From: Mycobacterium sp. IS-3022
GTDB lineage: Bacteria > Actinomycetota > Actinomycetes > Mycobacteriales > Mycobacteriaceae
DNA: 64,000 bases
NCBI RefSeq assembly: GCF_001500065.1
Contig: NZ_LQIN01000001.1
Span: 434,001-498,000, forward strand
Reading direction: 5' to 3'
The position numbers and the translations under genes are program-made. Position 1 is the stretch's first letter; each line of letters begins with the position of its first letter. Positions 1 to 8,714 of the stretch are shown here, piece after piece. The notes under the pieces were generated by a model. That model was not told the origin of the DNA. It worked only from the letters and a program-made list of their open reading frames with translations, and did no database searches.

Positions 1-63
1 TATCCGCCGCGACGCTCTCAGACCGACATTGTGATCGGATGAGAAGTCGTTAGAAGAAATCAG

Positions 64-918
64 ATGGCGAAAGGGTCTTCGGTGGAGTTGTCGTTGGCGG
101 GTCGGACGGTACTGGTCACAGGTGGGGGCAGCGGCATCGGCAAGGGCGTGGCCGCGGCGGTGGTGGCGGCCGGCGGAAACGCGATGCTCGTCGGGCGCAA
201 CGCCGACAAGCTCTCCACCGCGGCCGACGAGATCTCCGCTCAGGGCGGTTCGGGCTCGGTGCTCTACGAACCGGCCGATGTGACCAACGAAGACGAGGTG
301 GCCCGCGTCGTGGAGGCCACCACGGCATGGAAGGGTCGGCTGTACGGCGTCGTGCACTGCGCAGGCGGCAGCGAGACGATCGGTCCGATCACGCAGATCG
401 ACTCGGAGCTGTGGCGCCGCACCGTCGACCTCAACATCAACGGCACCATGTACGTGCTCAAACATTCGGCGCGGGAGATGGTGCGCGGAGGCGGCGGCTC
501 GTTCATCGGCATCTCGTCGATCGCGGCGAGCAACACCCACCGCTGGTTCGGCGCCTACGGGGTGTCCAAGGCGGGCATCGACCACATGATGCAGTTGGCC
601 GCCGACGAACTCGGCGCGTCCTGGGTGCGGGTCAACTGCATCCGGCCCGGTCTGATCCGCACCGAACTGGTCGCGCCGGTACTCGAATCGCCGGAACTGA
701 GCGGTGATTACGCCGCGTGTACGCCGCTGCCTCGGCCCGGCGAGGTCACCGACATCGCGAACGCGTCGCTCTTCCTTCTCAGCGATGCCTCCAGTTTCAT
801 CACCGGCCAGGTCATCAACGTCGACGGCGGACAACTCGTGCGCCGCGGCCCGGACTACTCGTCGATGCTCGAGCCGCTCTTCGGTGCGGACGGCTTGCGC
901 GGAGTCGTCTCCAGCTAG
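64..918 (+). CDS. Short-chain dehydrogenase/reductase (SDR)
   Basis: This is a 284-residue classical SDR, a cytosolic NAD(P)-dependent alcohol/ketone oxidoreductase whose substrate cannot be told from sequence. The Rossmann glycine motif TGGGSGIG is at residues 19-26. The catalytic serine lies in ISS (about residue 152), with tyrosine 165 and lysine 169 in YGVSK. The usual NAG motif reads CAGG. The C-terminal end carries the typical FITGQVINVDGG segment. The ATG at 64 follows an AGAAGAA purine stretch. A PucR-type regulator follows on the same strand 43 bp downstream. Identity as an SDR is secure; the pathway is unknown. Confidence 0.9.
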   Translation: MAKGSSVELSLAGRTVLVTGGGSGIGKGVAAAVVAAGGNAMLVGRNADKLSTAADEISAQGGSGSVLYEPADVTNEDEVARVVEATTAWKGRLYGVVHCAGGSETIGPITQIDSELWRRTVDLNINGTMYVLKHSAREMVRGGGGSFIGISSIAASNTHRWFGAYGVSKAGIDHMMQLAADELGASWVRVNCIRPGLIRTELVAPVLESPELSGDYAACTPLPRPGEVTDIANASLFLLSDASSFITGQVINVDGGQLVRRGPDYSSMLEPLFGADGLRGVVSS

Positions 919-948
919 CAGTCGAACCGGCTCGTCGAGCCGGCCCGG

Positions 949-954
949 TAACGT
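949..954 (+). promoter_or_regulatory. -10 element TAACGT, leaderless start of PucR gene
   Basis: TAACGT fits the mycobacterial TANNNT -10 pattern and ends 7 nt before the GTG at 962. That predicts a transcript starting at or next to the start codon. It also argues against longer reading-frame extensions upstream. Confidence 0.5.
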
Positions 955-961
955 CGGTCGC

Positions 962-2488
962 GTGGTCACCTTGGACCGGCTCGTCAACGTGCTGGGCAGT
1001 TACGGCGTGCGCCTACGCTTCTGCCCGATCCCGCGGTCCAGGGAGCTGGGCAGCGTGGTGATGCACGAAATGGCCGGCGGCCGCACGGTCACCGGTGACG
1101 TACTGATGGCGATCGGGGCGCGAACCGTCAACGAGGCGTTGCGGTGGGCGGTTTCGGCGCGTGCGGTGGTGGTGCTTCTTCGCGACGGCGACGACGACAC
1201 CACGTTTGCAGGCATGGTCGAGGGTGTCGCGGTGATGGTCGTCGATCCGACGGTGTCCTGGAGCGAGCTCGCCGCCGTCGTCTACGGGCTGGTGCTCGAG
1301 GGACGGGAAACCGAATCCGGGCGGGGGCCAACGGATCTGTTCGCGCTCGCCGACAGCCTGGCCGAAGCGACCGGCGGCGGGGTCACCATCGAGGACCCGT
1401 TGTCGCGAGTGCTCGCGTACTCGACGATGCAGGGAAACGCCGATGCGGCACGGGTGGCGACGATCATGAGCAGGCAGGCGCCCGAGTCTCTGCGCGAATT
1501 CTTCCGTGCGCAAGGCATATTCGCCCATCTGCTGAACTCCGATGAGCCGCTGTTCGTCGGACCCGACACCGGACACGGGTTGTCCGGCCGCATGGTGGTC
1601 GCCGTGCGGTCCGGGCGGGAATTGATGGGATCGGTGTGGGTTTCGTGCTCTGAGCCGTTGGCCGAACCCGAACGCACGGCGCTGGCCGACGGCGCTCGCA
1701 CGGTGGCTCTGCATCTGCTGCGGTCCCGCGCCAGTGCAGATCTGGAGCGCCAGGTGGAATCCGAGCTGGTGCTCCGACTCCTCGACGGAAGTGCAGCCGC
1801 CGCGGCATCAGCCAGCAGACTCGGCCTCTCGCAGGGACCGATGCGGGTCATCGCCGTGCGGGCCTTCATCGGGACCGAACACGACGCCGCGCTGCTGCTG
1901 GCGTTCGAAAGGGCGACCGCCGGGTTCGGTTGGTCGCGCCCTGGGCGCAGCGCGCTGGCAGGCAACACCATCTACACGTTGCTGCCGGGCGAGCAGGCCG
2001 ACGCCGCTCGCAAATGGGTCACCGGATTGCGGGCCGCCCTGCCCGACCGGGTCACCGTGTTGGCCGGCATCAGCAAGGCCGCCGGAACCACCGACCTGCC
2101 CGCGGCACGTCAGGAAGCCGACGAGTGCCTGGCGCTGCACGAGATCAGGCCGTCGAACGCGGTGCCCCCCGCCTACGACGAATCGTGGGACGAGATTTTG
2201 CTGCAGCGACTCCGCACGGCGGCGCGGTCCGGCCGCACCCCGGACCGTGGACCGGTCGCCGAACTGCGCCGTCACGATCAAGACCACGCCACGGAGTACG
2301 TCTCGACGCTGAGGGCATGGCTGGAGGCGCTGGGCGACCCCGTTCAGGCCGGTGTCCGCCTGGGCGTGCACGAGAACACCGTGCGGTACCGGCTGCGCAA
2401 GATGGGTGAGATCACCGAACTGCCGCTGGACGACGCCCGCAAGCGGCTGGCCATCATGATCGAACTCGCCGCCGTCGACACCGACTGA
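962..2488 (+). CDS. PucR-family transcriptional regulator
   Basis: This is a 508-residue regulator of the PucR/CdaR type. The C-terminal HTH_30 domain is clear in the last 70 residues (GVRLGVHENTVRYRLRKM), preceded by a GGDEF-like/middle region and an N-terminal PucR-like sensory part. Such proteins usually control purine, amino-acid or other nitrogen-compound catabolism. The frame is open upstream to 704, but that stretch overlaps the SDR and has no coding character. GTG 962 with a TANNNT box just upstream is the better start. The next gene is a DadA-like dehydrogenase with palindromes in its leader, so that gene is a plausible target (inference). Confidence 0.85.
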   Translation: MVTLDRLVNVLGSYGVRLRFCPIPRSRELGSVVMHEMAGGRTVTGDVLMAIGARTVNEALRWAVSARAVVVLLRDGDDDTTFAGMVEGVAVMVVDPTVSWSELAAVVYGLVLEGRETESGRGPTDLFALADSLAEATGGGVTIEDPLSRVLAYSTMQGNADAARVATIMSRQAPESLREFFRAQGIFAHLLNSDEPLFVGPDTGHGLSGRMVVAVRSGRELMGSVWVSCSEPLAEPERTALADGARTVALHLLRSRASADLERQVESELVLRLLDGSAAAAASASRLGLSQGPMRVIAVRAFIGTEHDAALLLAFERATAGFGWSRPGRSALAGNTIYTLLPGEQADAARKWVTGLRAALPDRVTVLAGISKAAGTTDLPAARQEADECLALHEIRPSNAVPPAYDESWDEILLQRLRTAARSGRTPDRGPVAELRRHDQDHATEYVSTLRAWLEALGDPVQAGVRLGVHENTVRYRLRKMGEITELPLDDARKRLAIMIELAAVDTD

Positions 2489-2523
2489 AACGGCTTCGCC
2501 GCTTCGTCCGGCCAGGTCTGGCT

Positions 2524-2619
2524 GTTGTCGGATCACCACAACGGCAGCGCCGCGGATTGTCCTGGCGCGGCAATCCACGATGACGCGACCGGCCGCACCA
2601 TGGGTGGACAACGGGTTGT
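2524..2619 (+). promoter_or_regulatory. Cluster of three inverted repeats upstream of DadA-like gene
   Basis: Three dyads sit in the 153-bp gap before the ATG at 2642. They are GTTGT-N9-ACAAC (2524-2542), GGATTG-N11-CAATCC (2554-2576) and the compact ACAAC-GG-GTTGT (2608-2619). They are candidate operators, perhaps for the neighbouring PucR-type regulator. No factor can be assigned from sequence. Confidence 0.4.
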
Positions 2620-2641
2620 TTCGGCGACGGAGGGTATCGAG

Positions 2642-3907
2642 ATGGTCAGCGGCGAGCGGATGGACGGTGGGCCGCGGTCTGCGATCGTCGTCGGCGCCGG
2701 CATCGTCGGGTTGTCGACGGCATGGTTCCTGCAGGAGCGCGGTGTCGAAGTCACCGTCGTCGACCGCAGCGGGGTGGCCGGCGGCGCCTCCTGGGGCAAC
2801 GCCGGCTGGGTCGCGCCCGCGCTGACCCTGCCGTTGAACTCGCCGAAGGTGCTGCGCTACGGGCTGCGCTCGTTGCGTGACCGCAGCGCCCCGCTGCACA
2901 TCCCGCTGAGCATCGACGGTGCGTTGTGGTTGTTCCTGATGCAGTTCGCCGCCAACTGCCGCCCGTCGGCGTGGCGCCGGGCGGTCGAGGCCAGTGTGCC
3001 GCTGAACGAAGAATGCATCGAAGCGTTCGACGTTCTCGTCGCGAACGGTGTCGAGGCGCCGGTGACCGACGCCCCGATCACCGCGGTGTTCCGCAACACC
3101 GAGGACGCCGAGAAGATGATGCGCGAACTCCGCGCCCTCGAGCGGGCCGGTCAGAAGCTGTTCGTCACCGGGTTGTCCGGTGAGGCGTTGCGTGAGCAGG
3201 TGCCGCTGGCATCGCCGGCGATCACCGCCGGTATCAACATCAACGGTCAGCGATTCGTCGATCCCGGCCGGTTTGTCCAAGCCCTGGGTCGGACGGTCGA
3301 GGAGCGCGGGGCGAGCATCCTGACTCGGGATGTGCGCGGCGTGTTCAGTTCCGGCAATCAAGTGGTGGTGCAGCCGTACCACGGCAAGCACCTGACCGCG
3401 GACACGGCGGTGATCGCCACCGGTGCGTGGATGTCACGGCTGACGGGCCACCGGCTGAGCGTCCCGGTGGAGTCAGGGCGCGGCTACTCCTTCACCGTGC
3501 CGGTGGACCGCCCGATCCCCGGGCCCATCTACCTGCCCGACGTACGAGTCGCGTGCACGCCGTACCACGGTGCACTTCGCGTGGCGGGCACGATGGAGTT
3601 CCGCGACCCACACGAACCGGTGACCGCCGAGCGGGTGGGGGCGATCGTCGCTTCTGCGAGCCCGCTGCTGCAAGGCGTCCGGTGGGCCGAGCGCAGCGAC
3701 ATCTGGGTCGGACCGCGCCCGATCACCCCGGACGGCAGGCCCCTGGTCGGCGAGATGGCGCGCAATGTCTACGTCGCAGGCGGGCACGGCATGTGGGGGC
3801 TCGCGCACGGTCCGGTGACCGGCCGACTCCTGGCCGAACAGATCACCACCGGCAAGCAGCCCGAAGCACTGCGGCCCTTCGATCCACTACGACGCGCGGT
3901 CGCCTAG
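2642..3907 (+). CDS. DadA-like FAD-dependent D-amino-acid/amine dehydrogenase
   Basis: This 421-residue protein is of the DAO/DadA superfamily, which oxidises amino acids or amines using FAD. The dinucleotide-binding motif VGAGIVGLSTAW begins about 17 residues in. It is followed by the GASWGNAGWVAP segment typical of DadA-like proteins and a C-terminal GHGMWGLAHGPVTG flavin-contact motif. The ATG at 2642 is chosen because GGAGGG lies 7 nt upstream (2629-2634). An upstream TTG at 2525 would add a segment without family similarity. It follows a PucR-type regulator, which suggests inducible amino-acid catabolism. The exact substrate is unknown. Confidence 0.82.
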   Translation: MVSGERMDGGPRSAIVVGAGIVGLSTAWFLQERGVEVTVVDRSGVAGGASWGNAGWVAPALTLPLNSPKVLRYGLRSLRDRSAPLHIPLSIDGALWLFLMQFAANCRPSAWRRAVEASVPLNEECIEAFDVLVANGVEAPVTDAPITAVFRNTEDAEKMMRELRALERAGQKLFVTGLSGEALREQVPLASPAITAGININGQRFVDPGRFVQALGRTVEERGASILTRDVRGVFSSGNQVVVQPYHGKHLTADTAVIATGAWMSRLTGHRLSVPVESGRGYSFTVPVDRPIPGPIYLPDVRVACTPYHGALRVAGTMEFRDPHEPVTAERVGAIVASASPLLQGVRWAERSDIWVGPRPITPDGRPLVGEMARNVYVAGGHGMWGLAHGPVTGRLLAEQITTGKQPEALRPFDPLRRAVA

Positions 3908-3970
3908 ACCGGCGCCCGGCGACCGACCGAAAACCCGTCGCATGCTCGCCCGCCATGGGCGCTGCGAGTC

Positions 3971-4024
3971 GTCAGGGGCGGCGCTGTCTGCGCCCGTGGC
4001 CCGCCCCTGACGGCAACCCCTTTT
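3971..4024 (+). terminator. Strong GC hairpin with short T run after DadA-like gene
   Basis: An 11-bp perfect stem (3971-3981 pairing with 4001-4011, GTCAGGGGCGG) with a 19-nt loop is followed 9 nt later by TTTT. It lies between the DadA-like gene and the Gre-like gene. It is likely an intrinsic terminator with an imperfect U-tract, or a leader structure of the following gene. Confidence 0.5.
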
Positions 4025-4041
4025 CCGAGAAAGGACCAGAA

Positions 4042-4521
4042 ATGACCATTGCACAACGTGTTTGGATATCACCGGAGGCCCATACGCGGCTGCAGGAGGA
4101 ACTCGCCACGCTTCGTGAACTCGTCGCAAATGCAGTCGGTGACGAAGACGCGGACGAGAACGCGACCGCCGTCAAACGCGCCCGCCAGGCGCGCATCCAG
4201 CAGATTCACGAGATGCTCATCAACGCTGTGGTCGGCGAGGATCCACCGGATGACGGGATCGCCGAACCGGGCATGGTGGTGACCGTTCGCTATGACGACA
4301 CCGCCGAGGTCGAGACGTTTCTCCTCGGTGTGCGCAGTGCCGAGCACGGGGACATGGAGGTTTACTCCGTGCAGTCGCCGCTGGGCGCGGCCATCCTCGG
4401 CGCCCGCCCGGGTGAACAACGCACGTTCAAACTCCCCAGCGGGGCGGATCTGTCGGTAACGATGCTCACCGCGGTGCCATACGGCCTGCACGGCGGCGAC
4501 GAGATGGTGCTTCGCGAATAA
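4042..4521 (+). CDS. GreA/GreB-family protein (Rv3788-like RNA polymerase secondary-channel factor)
   Basis: This 159-residue protein has Gre-factor architecture. The N-terminal half is an acidic coiled coil (helical, with HTRLQEELATLRELV and a run of D/E residues near residue 35). The C-terminal half is an FKBP-like domain with the signature PLGAAILGARPGEQRTF. GreA/GreB stimulate transcript cleavage in the RNA polymerase secondary channel. The mycobacterial homologue Rv3788 is known as a Gre-like protein that inhibits rather than cleaves. Start ATG 4042 is preceded by AAAGGA. It stands alone between a hairpin and ctaD. Confidence 0.8.
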   Translation: MTIAQRVWISPEAHTRLQEELATLRELVANAVGDEDADENATAVKRARQARIQQIHEMLINAVVGEDPPDDGIAEPGMVVTVRYDDTAEVETFLLGVRSAEHGDMEVYSVQSPLGAAILGARPGEQRTFKLPSGADLSVTMLTAVPYGLHGGDEMVLRE

Positions 4522-4595
4522 GCTTTCGGCTCGCTTTGCAGCTAACTAGGATGGATTGACGACGACCCCTACGCCCCGCGCCGAAGGAGGGTCTT

Positions 4596-6341
4596 GTGAC
4601 TGCCGAAGTCACCCCGGTTCCGCAACTGGAAGTCCGCAGACCCTTCCCGGCCAGAATGGGCCCGCGGGGCAACTTGGTTTACAAGCTCGTCACCACCACC
4701 GATCACAAGCTGATCGGCATCATGTACGTCGTCACCTGCTTCGTCTTCTTCTTCATCGGCGGGCTGATGGCGCTGTTCATCCGGGTCGAGCTGGGTGTAC
4801 CGGGGCTGCAATTCCTCTCCAACGAGCAGTACAACCAGCTGTTCACCATGCACGGCACGGTGATGCTGCTGTTCTACGCGACCCCGATCGTGTTCGGGTT
4901 CGCCAACCTGGTGCTGCCGCTGCAGATCGGCGCGCCCGACGTGGCGTTCCCGCGGCTCAACGCGTTCTCGTTCTGGTTGTTCCTGTTCGGCGGGCTGATC
5001 GCGCTCGCCGGCTTCATCACCCCCGGCGGCGCGGCGGACTTCGGCTGGACGGCGTACGCGCCGCTGAGCAACGCCATCCACTCGCCCGGCGCCGGCGGGG
5101 ACCTGTGGATCCTGGGGTTGGCCGTCGCCGGTCTGGGCACCATCCTCGGCGGGGTCAACATGATCACCACCGTGGTGTGCATGCGCGCACCCGGTATGAC
5201 GATGTTCCGGATGCCGATCTTCACCTGGAACATCCTGGTCACGTCGATCCTCGTGCTGATGGCCTTCCCGATTCTGACCGCGGCGCTGTTCGGCCTGGCC
5301 GCCGACCGCCATCTCGGCGCGCACATCTACGACCCGGCCAACGGCGGGCCGCTCTTGTATCAGCACCTGTTCTGGTTCTTCGGCCACCCCGAGGTGTACA
5401 TCGTCGCGTTGCCGTTCTTCGGCATCGTGACCGAGATCTTCCCGGTCTTCAGCCGCAAGCCGATCTTCGGTTACACCACGCTGGTGTACGCCACCTTGGG
5501 CATCGCCGCGCTGTCAGTGGTGGTGTGGGCGCACCACATGTTCGCGACCGGCGCGGTGCTGCTGCCGTTCTTCGCGTTCACCACCTATCTGATCGCGGTG
5601 CCGACCGGCATCAAATTCTTCAACTGGATCGGCACGATGTGGAAGGGCCAGTTGACGTTCGAGACGCCGATGCTGTTCTCGATCGGATTCCTGGTGACGT
5701 TCCTGCTCGGTGGGCTCACCGGCGTCATGCTGGCCAGCCCGCCGTTGGACTTCCACGTCACCGACAGCTACTTCGTCGTGGCGCATTTCCACTACGTGCT
5801 GTTCGGCACCATCGTGTTCGCCACCTACGCGGGCATCTATTTCTGGTTCCCGAAGATGACCGGCCGGCTGCTCGACGAGCGACTGGGCAAGCTGCATTTC
5901 TGGTTGACGTTGATCGGTTTCCACACCACGTTCCTGGTGCAGCACTGGCTGGGTAACGACGGTATGCCGCGGCGTTACGCCGACTACCTGTCGACGGACG
6001 GGTTCACCACGCTCAACGTCGTGTCGTCGATCGGCGCGTTCATCCTCGGTGTTTCGGTGCTTCCCTTCACGTGGAATGTGTTCAAGAGCTGGCGTTACGG
6101 CGAGCCGGTCACGGTCGACGATCCGTGGGGTTACGGCAACTCGCTGGAGTGGGCGACCTCGTGTCCGCCGCCGCGGCACAACTTCACCGAGCTACCCCGG
6201 ATCCGTTCGGAGCGCCCGGCGTTCGAGCTGCACTACCCGCACATGGTCGATCGGATGCGTGCCGAGTCCCACATCGGCAGGCACGCCACCGCCGGCGAGT
6301 CGCCGACGGGCTTCGGCCCGCGCACCGAACCCGACCGCTAG
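4596..6341 (+). CDS. ctaD: Cytochrome c oxidase subunit I
   Basis: This is a 581-residue haem-copper oxidase subunit I of the aa3 type, with about twelve membrane segments. Visible signatures are TTDHK near residue 30, WFFGHPEVY (CuB histidine and cross-linked tyrosine), WAHHMF (two CuB histidines) and VVAHFHY (haem a3/a ligands). The C-terminal tail with SCPPPRHNF matches the mycobacterial protein as I remember it. GTG 4596 follows GAAGGAGG. In M. tuberculosis ctaD neighbours serB2. That context is absent here, so this may be one of two paralogues in this genome (inference). Confidence 0.95.
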   Translation: MTAEVTPVPQLEVRRPFPARMGPRGNLVYKLVTTTDHKLIGIMYVVTCFVFFFIGGLMALFIRVELGVPGLQFLSNEQYNQLFTMHGTVMLLFYATPIVFGFANLVLPLQIGAPDVAFPRLNAFSFWLFLFGGLIALAGFITPGGAADFGWTAYAPLSNAIHSPGAGGDLWILGLAVAGLGTILGGVNMITTVVCMRAPGMTMFRMPIFTWNILVTSILVLMAFPILTAALFGLAADRHLGAHIYDPANGGPLLYQHLFWFFGHPEVYIVALPFFGIVTEIFPVFSRKPIFGYTTLVYATLGIAALSVVVWAHHMFATGAVLLPFFAFTTYLIAVPTGIKFFNWIGTMWKGQLTFETPMLFSIGFLVTFLLGGLTGVMLASPPLDFHVTDSYFVVAHFHYVLFGTIVFATYAGIYFWFPKMTGRLLDERLGKLHFWLTLIGFHTTFLVQHWLGNDGMPRRYADYLSTDGFTTLNVVSSIGAFILGVSVLPFTWNVFKSWRYGEPVTVDDPWGYGNSLEWATSCPPPRHNFTELPRIRSERPAFELHYPHMVDRMRAESHIGRHATAGESPTGFGPRTEPDR

Positions 6342-6540
6342 GCAGTACATCCGCGGGTCGCGCGGCTCAAATCGAGGCTCCGCGAGCGTTGTTGCGCGCG
6401 GACAACAAGTGACTCGGCGGTTGTCGTAATGGTGCAACGCCGGTTCCCTGGGAGGCGGGCACCATGGAAGGTGTTCCCCAAACCCTCAACGGAGCGGGCT
6501 TGGGGACCCCAAGCGACATGACCGAACGAGGGCAGCAGAC
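6342..6540. other. Intergenic region after ctaD with two dyads
   Basis: About 200 bp show no convincing gene. GTTGT-N9-ACAAC (6388-6406) repeats the form seen upstream of the DadA-like gene (2524-2542). It is followed by GTTG-N11-CAAC (6420-6438). No T-rich terminator for ctaD was seen. Confidence 0.35.
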
Positions 6541-6717
6541 ATGACCACATCCACCGAAACTGCCGGTGGCACAGCGCTGTTGACGCGACGACACGAAGGT
6601 GCTCCGCGGCACAACGATGATCACCTGCTCACCCATCAGGCGATTTCACGGTGGGAGACCGAGGGTGGAGCACTTCCGGGTGCTAGGTCATCTCGGCCGC
6701 ACGATGGACGGCGTTGA
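6541..6717 (+). CDS. Possible small protein, 58 residues
   Basis: An open frame starts at ATG 6541 and encodes a 58-residue hydrophilic peptide containing ISRWETEGGA. Its 3' end overlaps the end of the 2Fe-2S subunit gene on the other strand. Against it: third-position GC is low for this genome and the Shine-Dalgarno is weak (GGGCAG). For it: the first 50 codons lie in an otherwise empty gap and the composition is protein-like. Treat it as tentative. Confidence 0.3.
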   Translation: MTTSTETAGGTALLTRRHEGAPRHNDDHLLTHQAISRWETEGGALPGARSSRPHDGRR

Positions 6718-7153
6718 CGATCCCCTGGTAACCGGTGCACCGACAGAAGTTGCCCGACAACCCTTCGCGGATCTCCTCGTCGGTCGGCTTGGGGTTGTCG
6801 CGTAGCAGCGCCGTGATCGAGGTGACGAAGCCCGGCGTGCAGAAGCCGCACTGCAGACCGTGGCAGTCCCGCAACGCGGCCTGCACCGGCGACAGTTCAC
6901 CGTCCGGGTCGCCGATACCTTCGACCGTGGTGACCTCCATGCCCTCGGCCTGCACGGCGAACATCAGGCACGCACGCACCGCGTCGCCGTTGAGCAGCAC
7001 GGTGCAGGCCCCACATGCGCCGTGCTCACAACCGAGATGTGTGCCGGTCAGGCCACACTTCTCGCGCAGGAAGTCGGCGAGTGTGAGCCGCGGTTCGACG
7101 GTCGCGGCGAACGTGCGCCCGTTGACCGTCACTTCGACCGGCATGTCATGCAT
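6683..7153 (-). CDS. Molybdenum hydroxylase 2Fe-2S subunit (CoxS-like)
   Basis: This 156-residue small subunit has two [2Fe-2S] domains. The plant-type cluster is ligated by CEHGACGAC (around residue 40). The second, all-helical cluster is ligated by CGFCTPG and CRCTGY. It passes electrons from the molybdopterin subunit to FAD. Start ATG 7153 overlaps the end of the FAD subunit by 8 bp and has GGAGG six bases upstream. It is the last gene of the minus-strand operon that starts at 12280. Confidence 0.93.
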   Translation of the reverse strand: MHDMPVEVTVNGRTFAATVEPRLTLADFLREKCGLTGTHLGCEHGACGACTVLLNGDAVRACLMFAVQAEGMEVTTVEGIGDPDGELSPVQAALRDCHGLQCGFCTPGFVTSITALLRDNPKPTDEEIREGLSGNFCRCTGYQGIVNAVHRAAEMT

Positions 7154-8021
7154 CGATTGCCTCCGTAATGGCTGAAGACCAGGCACGGGCGACCATCGTC
7201 GCCCCGACTTTGGCTCGGTAGGTTGCAGACCCCTGCAGGTCGGACGGAATGTCGTCGAGTCCGCTCACTGCGAGCCTGCCGAACTCCCCGGCGTCGATGT
7301 CGCCGACCGGCCGACCGATGACGGCATCTTCGGCGGCACTGCCCCGCAGTGGTGTCGAGCCCAAACCCAACAGCCCGATGCCGCAACGGGTTATCCGGTC
7401 GTCGTCGTCCAGCTCGACCGCAACCGCCGCGCCGGCAATGGCGAAGTCGCCGTGCCGGCGCGCGAACTCCTCCATCGCGAAGCCCGTCCGTCCGCTCCAG
7501 ATCGGGAAGTGCACCGCGGTCAGCATCTCGTCGGGTCGCAACGAGGTCTCCCACAGCCCGGTGAAGAAGTCCTTCGCGGCGATCTGCCGGGACCCTTTCG
7601 AGGACAGCACGTCCATCCGCGCGTCGAGCGCCAACGCGACGGCCGCATACTCTGCCGCCGGATCGGCGTGGGCGATGGCGCCGCCGAGTGTCCCCCTGGT
7701 GCGGATCTGGAAATGACCGATGTGCGGCGTCGCGAGGCTCAGTAGCGGAACCGACTCCGCCACTTCGTCATCCATCCCGACGAAGGAGTGCGGGGTGCCG
7801 GCCGCGACGCGTACTGCGTCTTCGATCAGATCGATGCTGCGAAGCTCGTCGATCCGCGAGATGTCGATGAGGTTCTCGAAATACGTCAGTCGCATCGCGA
7901 GCATCGGGACCAGGCTCTGCCCGCCGGCAAGGAGTTTTGCATCGTCGCCGAATTCCGCGAGCATGTCCACCGCCTCCTCGACCGACTCGGGGCGGTGGTA
8001 GGCGAACGGGGCGGCTTTCAT
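7146..8021 (-). CDS. Molybdenum hydroxylase FAD-binding subunit (CoxM-like)
   Basis: This 291-residue medium subunit belongs to the xanthine dehydrogenase/CO dehydrogenase family. FAD-binding motifs are AGGQSLVP (about residue 33) and TLGGAIAHADPAAE (about residue 110). It relays electrons from the iron-sulfur subunit. It overlaps the upstream CoxG-like gene by 4 bp and the downstream CoxS-like gene by 8 bp, indicating translational coupling. Length and motif order fit the family. Confidence 0.93.
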   Translation of the reverse strand: MKAAPFAYHRPESVEEAVDMLAEFGDDAKLLAGGQSLVPMLAMRLTYFENLIDISRIDELRSIDLIEDAVRVAAGTPHSFVGMDDEVAESVPLLSLATPHIGHFQIRTRGTLGGAIAHADPAAEYAAVALALDARMDVLSSKGSRQIAAKDFFTGLWETSLRPDEMLTAVHFPIWSGRTGFAMEEFARRHGDFAIAGAAVAVELDDDDRITRCGIGLLGLGSTPLRGSAAEDAVIGRPVGDIDAGEFGRLAVSGLDDIPSDLQGSATYRAKVGATMVARAWSSAITEAIDA

Positions 8022-8704
8022 GACGACAGCAGGCGCGCCAGCGCGGCCTGCAGGTCCTCGGCCACCGCCGCGGCGGGCGCCTTCCTGCGACGACGGCCCA
8101 ACAGGAGGCCGACCGCCAATCCCGCCACCAGACCTGCCGCCACCGGGGCCGCACGCTTGGCCAGCGGTGCCGCAACGACTTTCAGCATGTCTATCGACTC
8201 GCCTGCTTCAGGTTGCGCAGCGGCCGCGGCCGCCTCCGTCGTCGGTGCCGCGGTAACCGTGTCACCGAGCACGCTGGCCTCCAGCGACTTGGCGAACTGG
8301 CCGATCAGGTTGGAAGCCACATCGGCGAGCACGCCGCGACCGAACTGCGCGGCCTTGCCCGAGATCGTCAGATCCGTGTTGATGACCACCCTGGTCGCGT
8401 CGCCCTCGTCCTTCAACTGCGCGGTGACGGTCGCGGCGGCGTTGCCGTTGCCGCGCGTCTCCTTGCCCTCGGCCTTGAGCACGACGCGCTGCGCCGCCGC
8501 ATCCTTCTCCTGAAACGAGGCAGCGCCCTTGTACGACACCGTGATCGGACCGACCTTGACCTTCACCGCACCGGTGAAGTCATCGCCGTCCACGGACAGC
8601 AGGGTGGCGCCGGGCAGACACGGCGCGACCCGCTCGACGTCGGTCAACACCTCCCACGTCTTCGCGGCGGGTACCGCCACCCGGAATTCGTTGTTGAGTT
8701 CCAC
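8018..8704 (-). CDS. CoxG-like SRPBCC protein with C-terminal membrane anchor
   Basis: This 228-residue protein has an N-terminal SRPBCC/CoxG domain (first 150 residues, with ERVAPCLPGA typical of the family). A linker follows, then a hydrophobic segment (PVAAGLVAGLAVGLLLG) and an RRRRK basic stop. CoxG proteins help assemble or anchor molybdenum hydroxylases at the membrane. The Arg-rich flank suggests cytosolic orientation of the tail end. It lies between the large and FAD subunit genes, 10 bp after the large subunit stop region. Confidence 0.85.
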   Translation of the reverse strand: MELNNEFRVAVPAAKTWEVLTDVERVAPCLPGATLLSVDGDDFTGAVKVKVGPITVSYKGAASFQEKDAAAQRVVLKAEGKETRGNGNAAATVTAQLKDEGDATRVVINTDLTISGKAAQFGRGVLADVASNLIGQFAKSLEASVLGDTVTAAPTTEAAAAAAQPEAGESIDMLKVVAAPLAKRAAPVAAGLVAGLAVGLLLGRRRRKAPAAAVAEDLQAALARLLSS

Positions 8705-8714
8705 TGCTGCTTCC

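Noticed and set aside
704..961. N-terminal extension of the PucR-type regulator
   Set aside because: It overlaps the end of the SDR and lacks protein-like composition; GTG 962 with a TANNNT box explains the start.
1808..3391. Long minus-strand open frame of 527 codons
   Set aside because: It runs antisense through the PucR and DadA-like genes, is rich in Arg/Gly/His, and has no domain. It is typical shadow coding in high-GC DNA.
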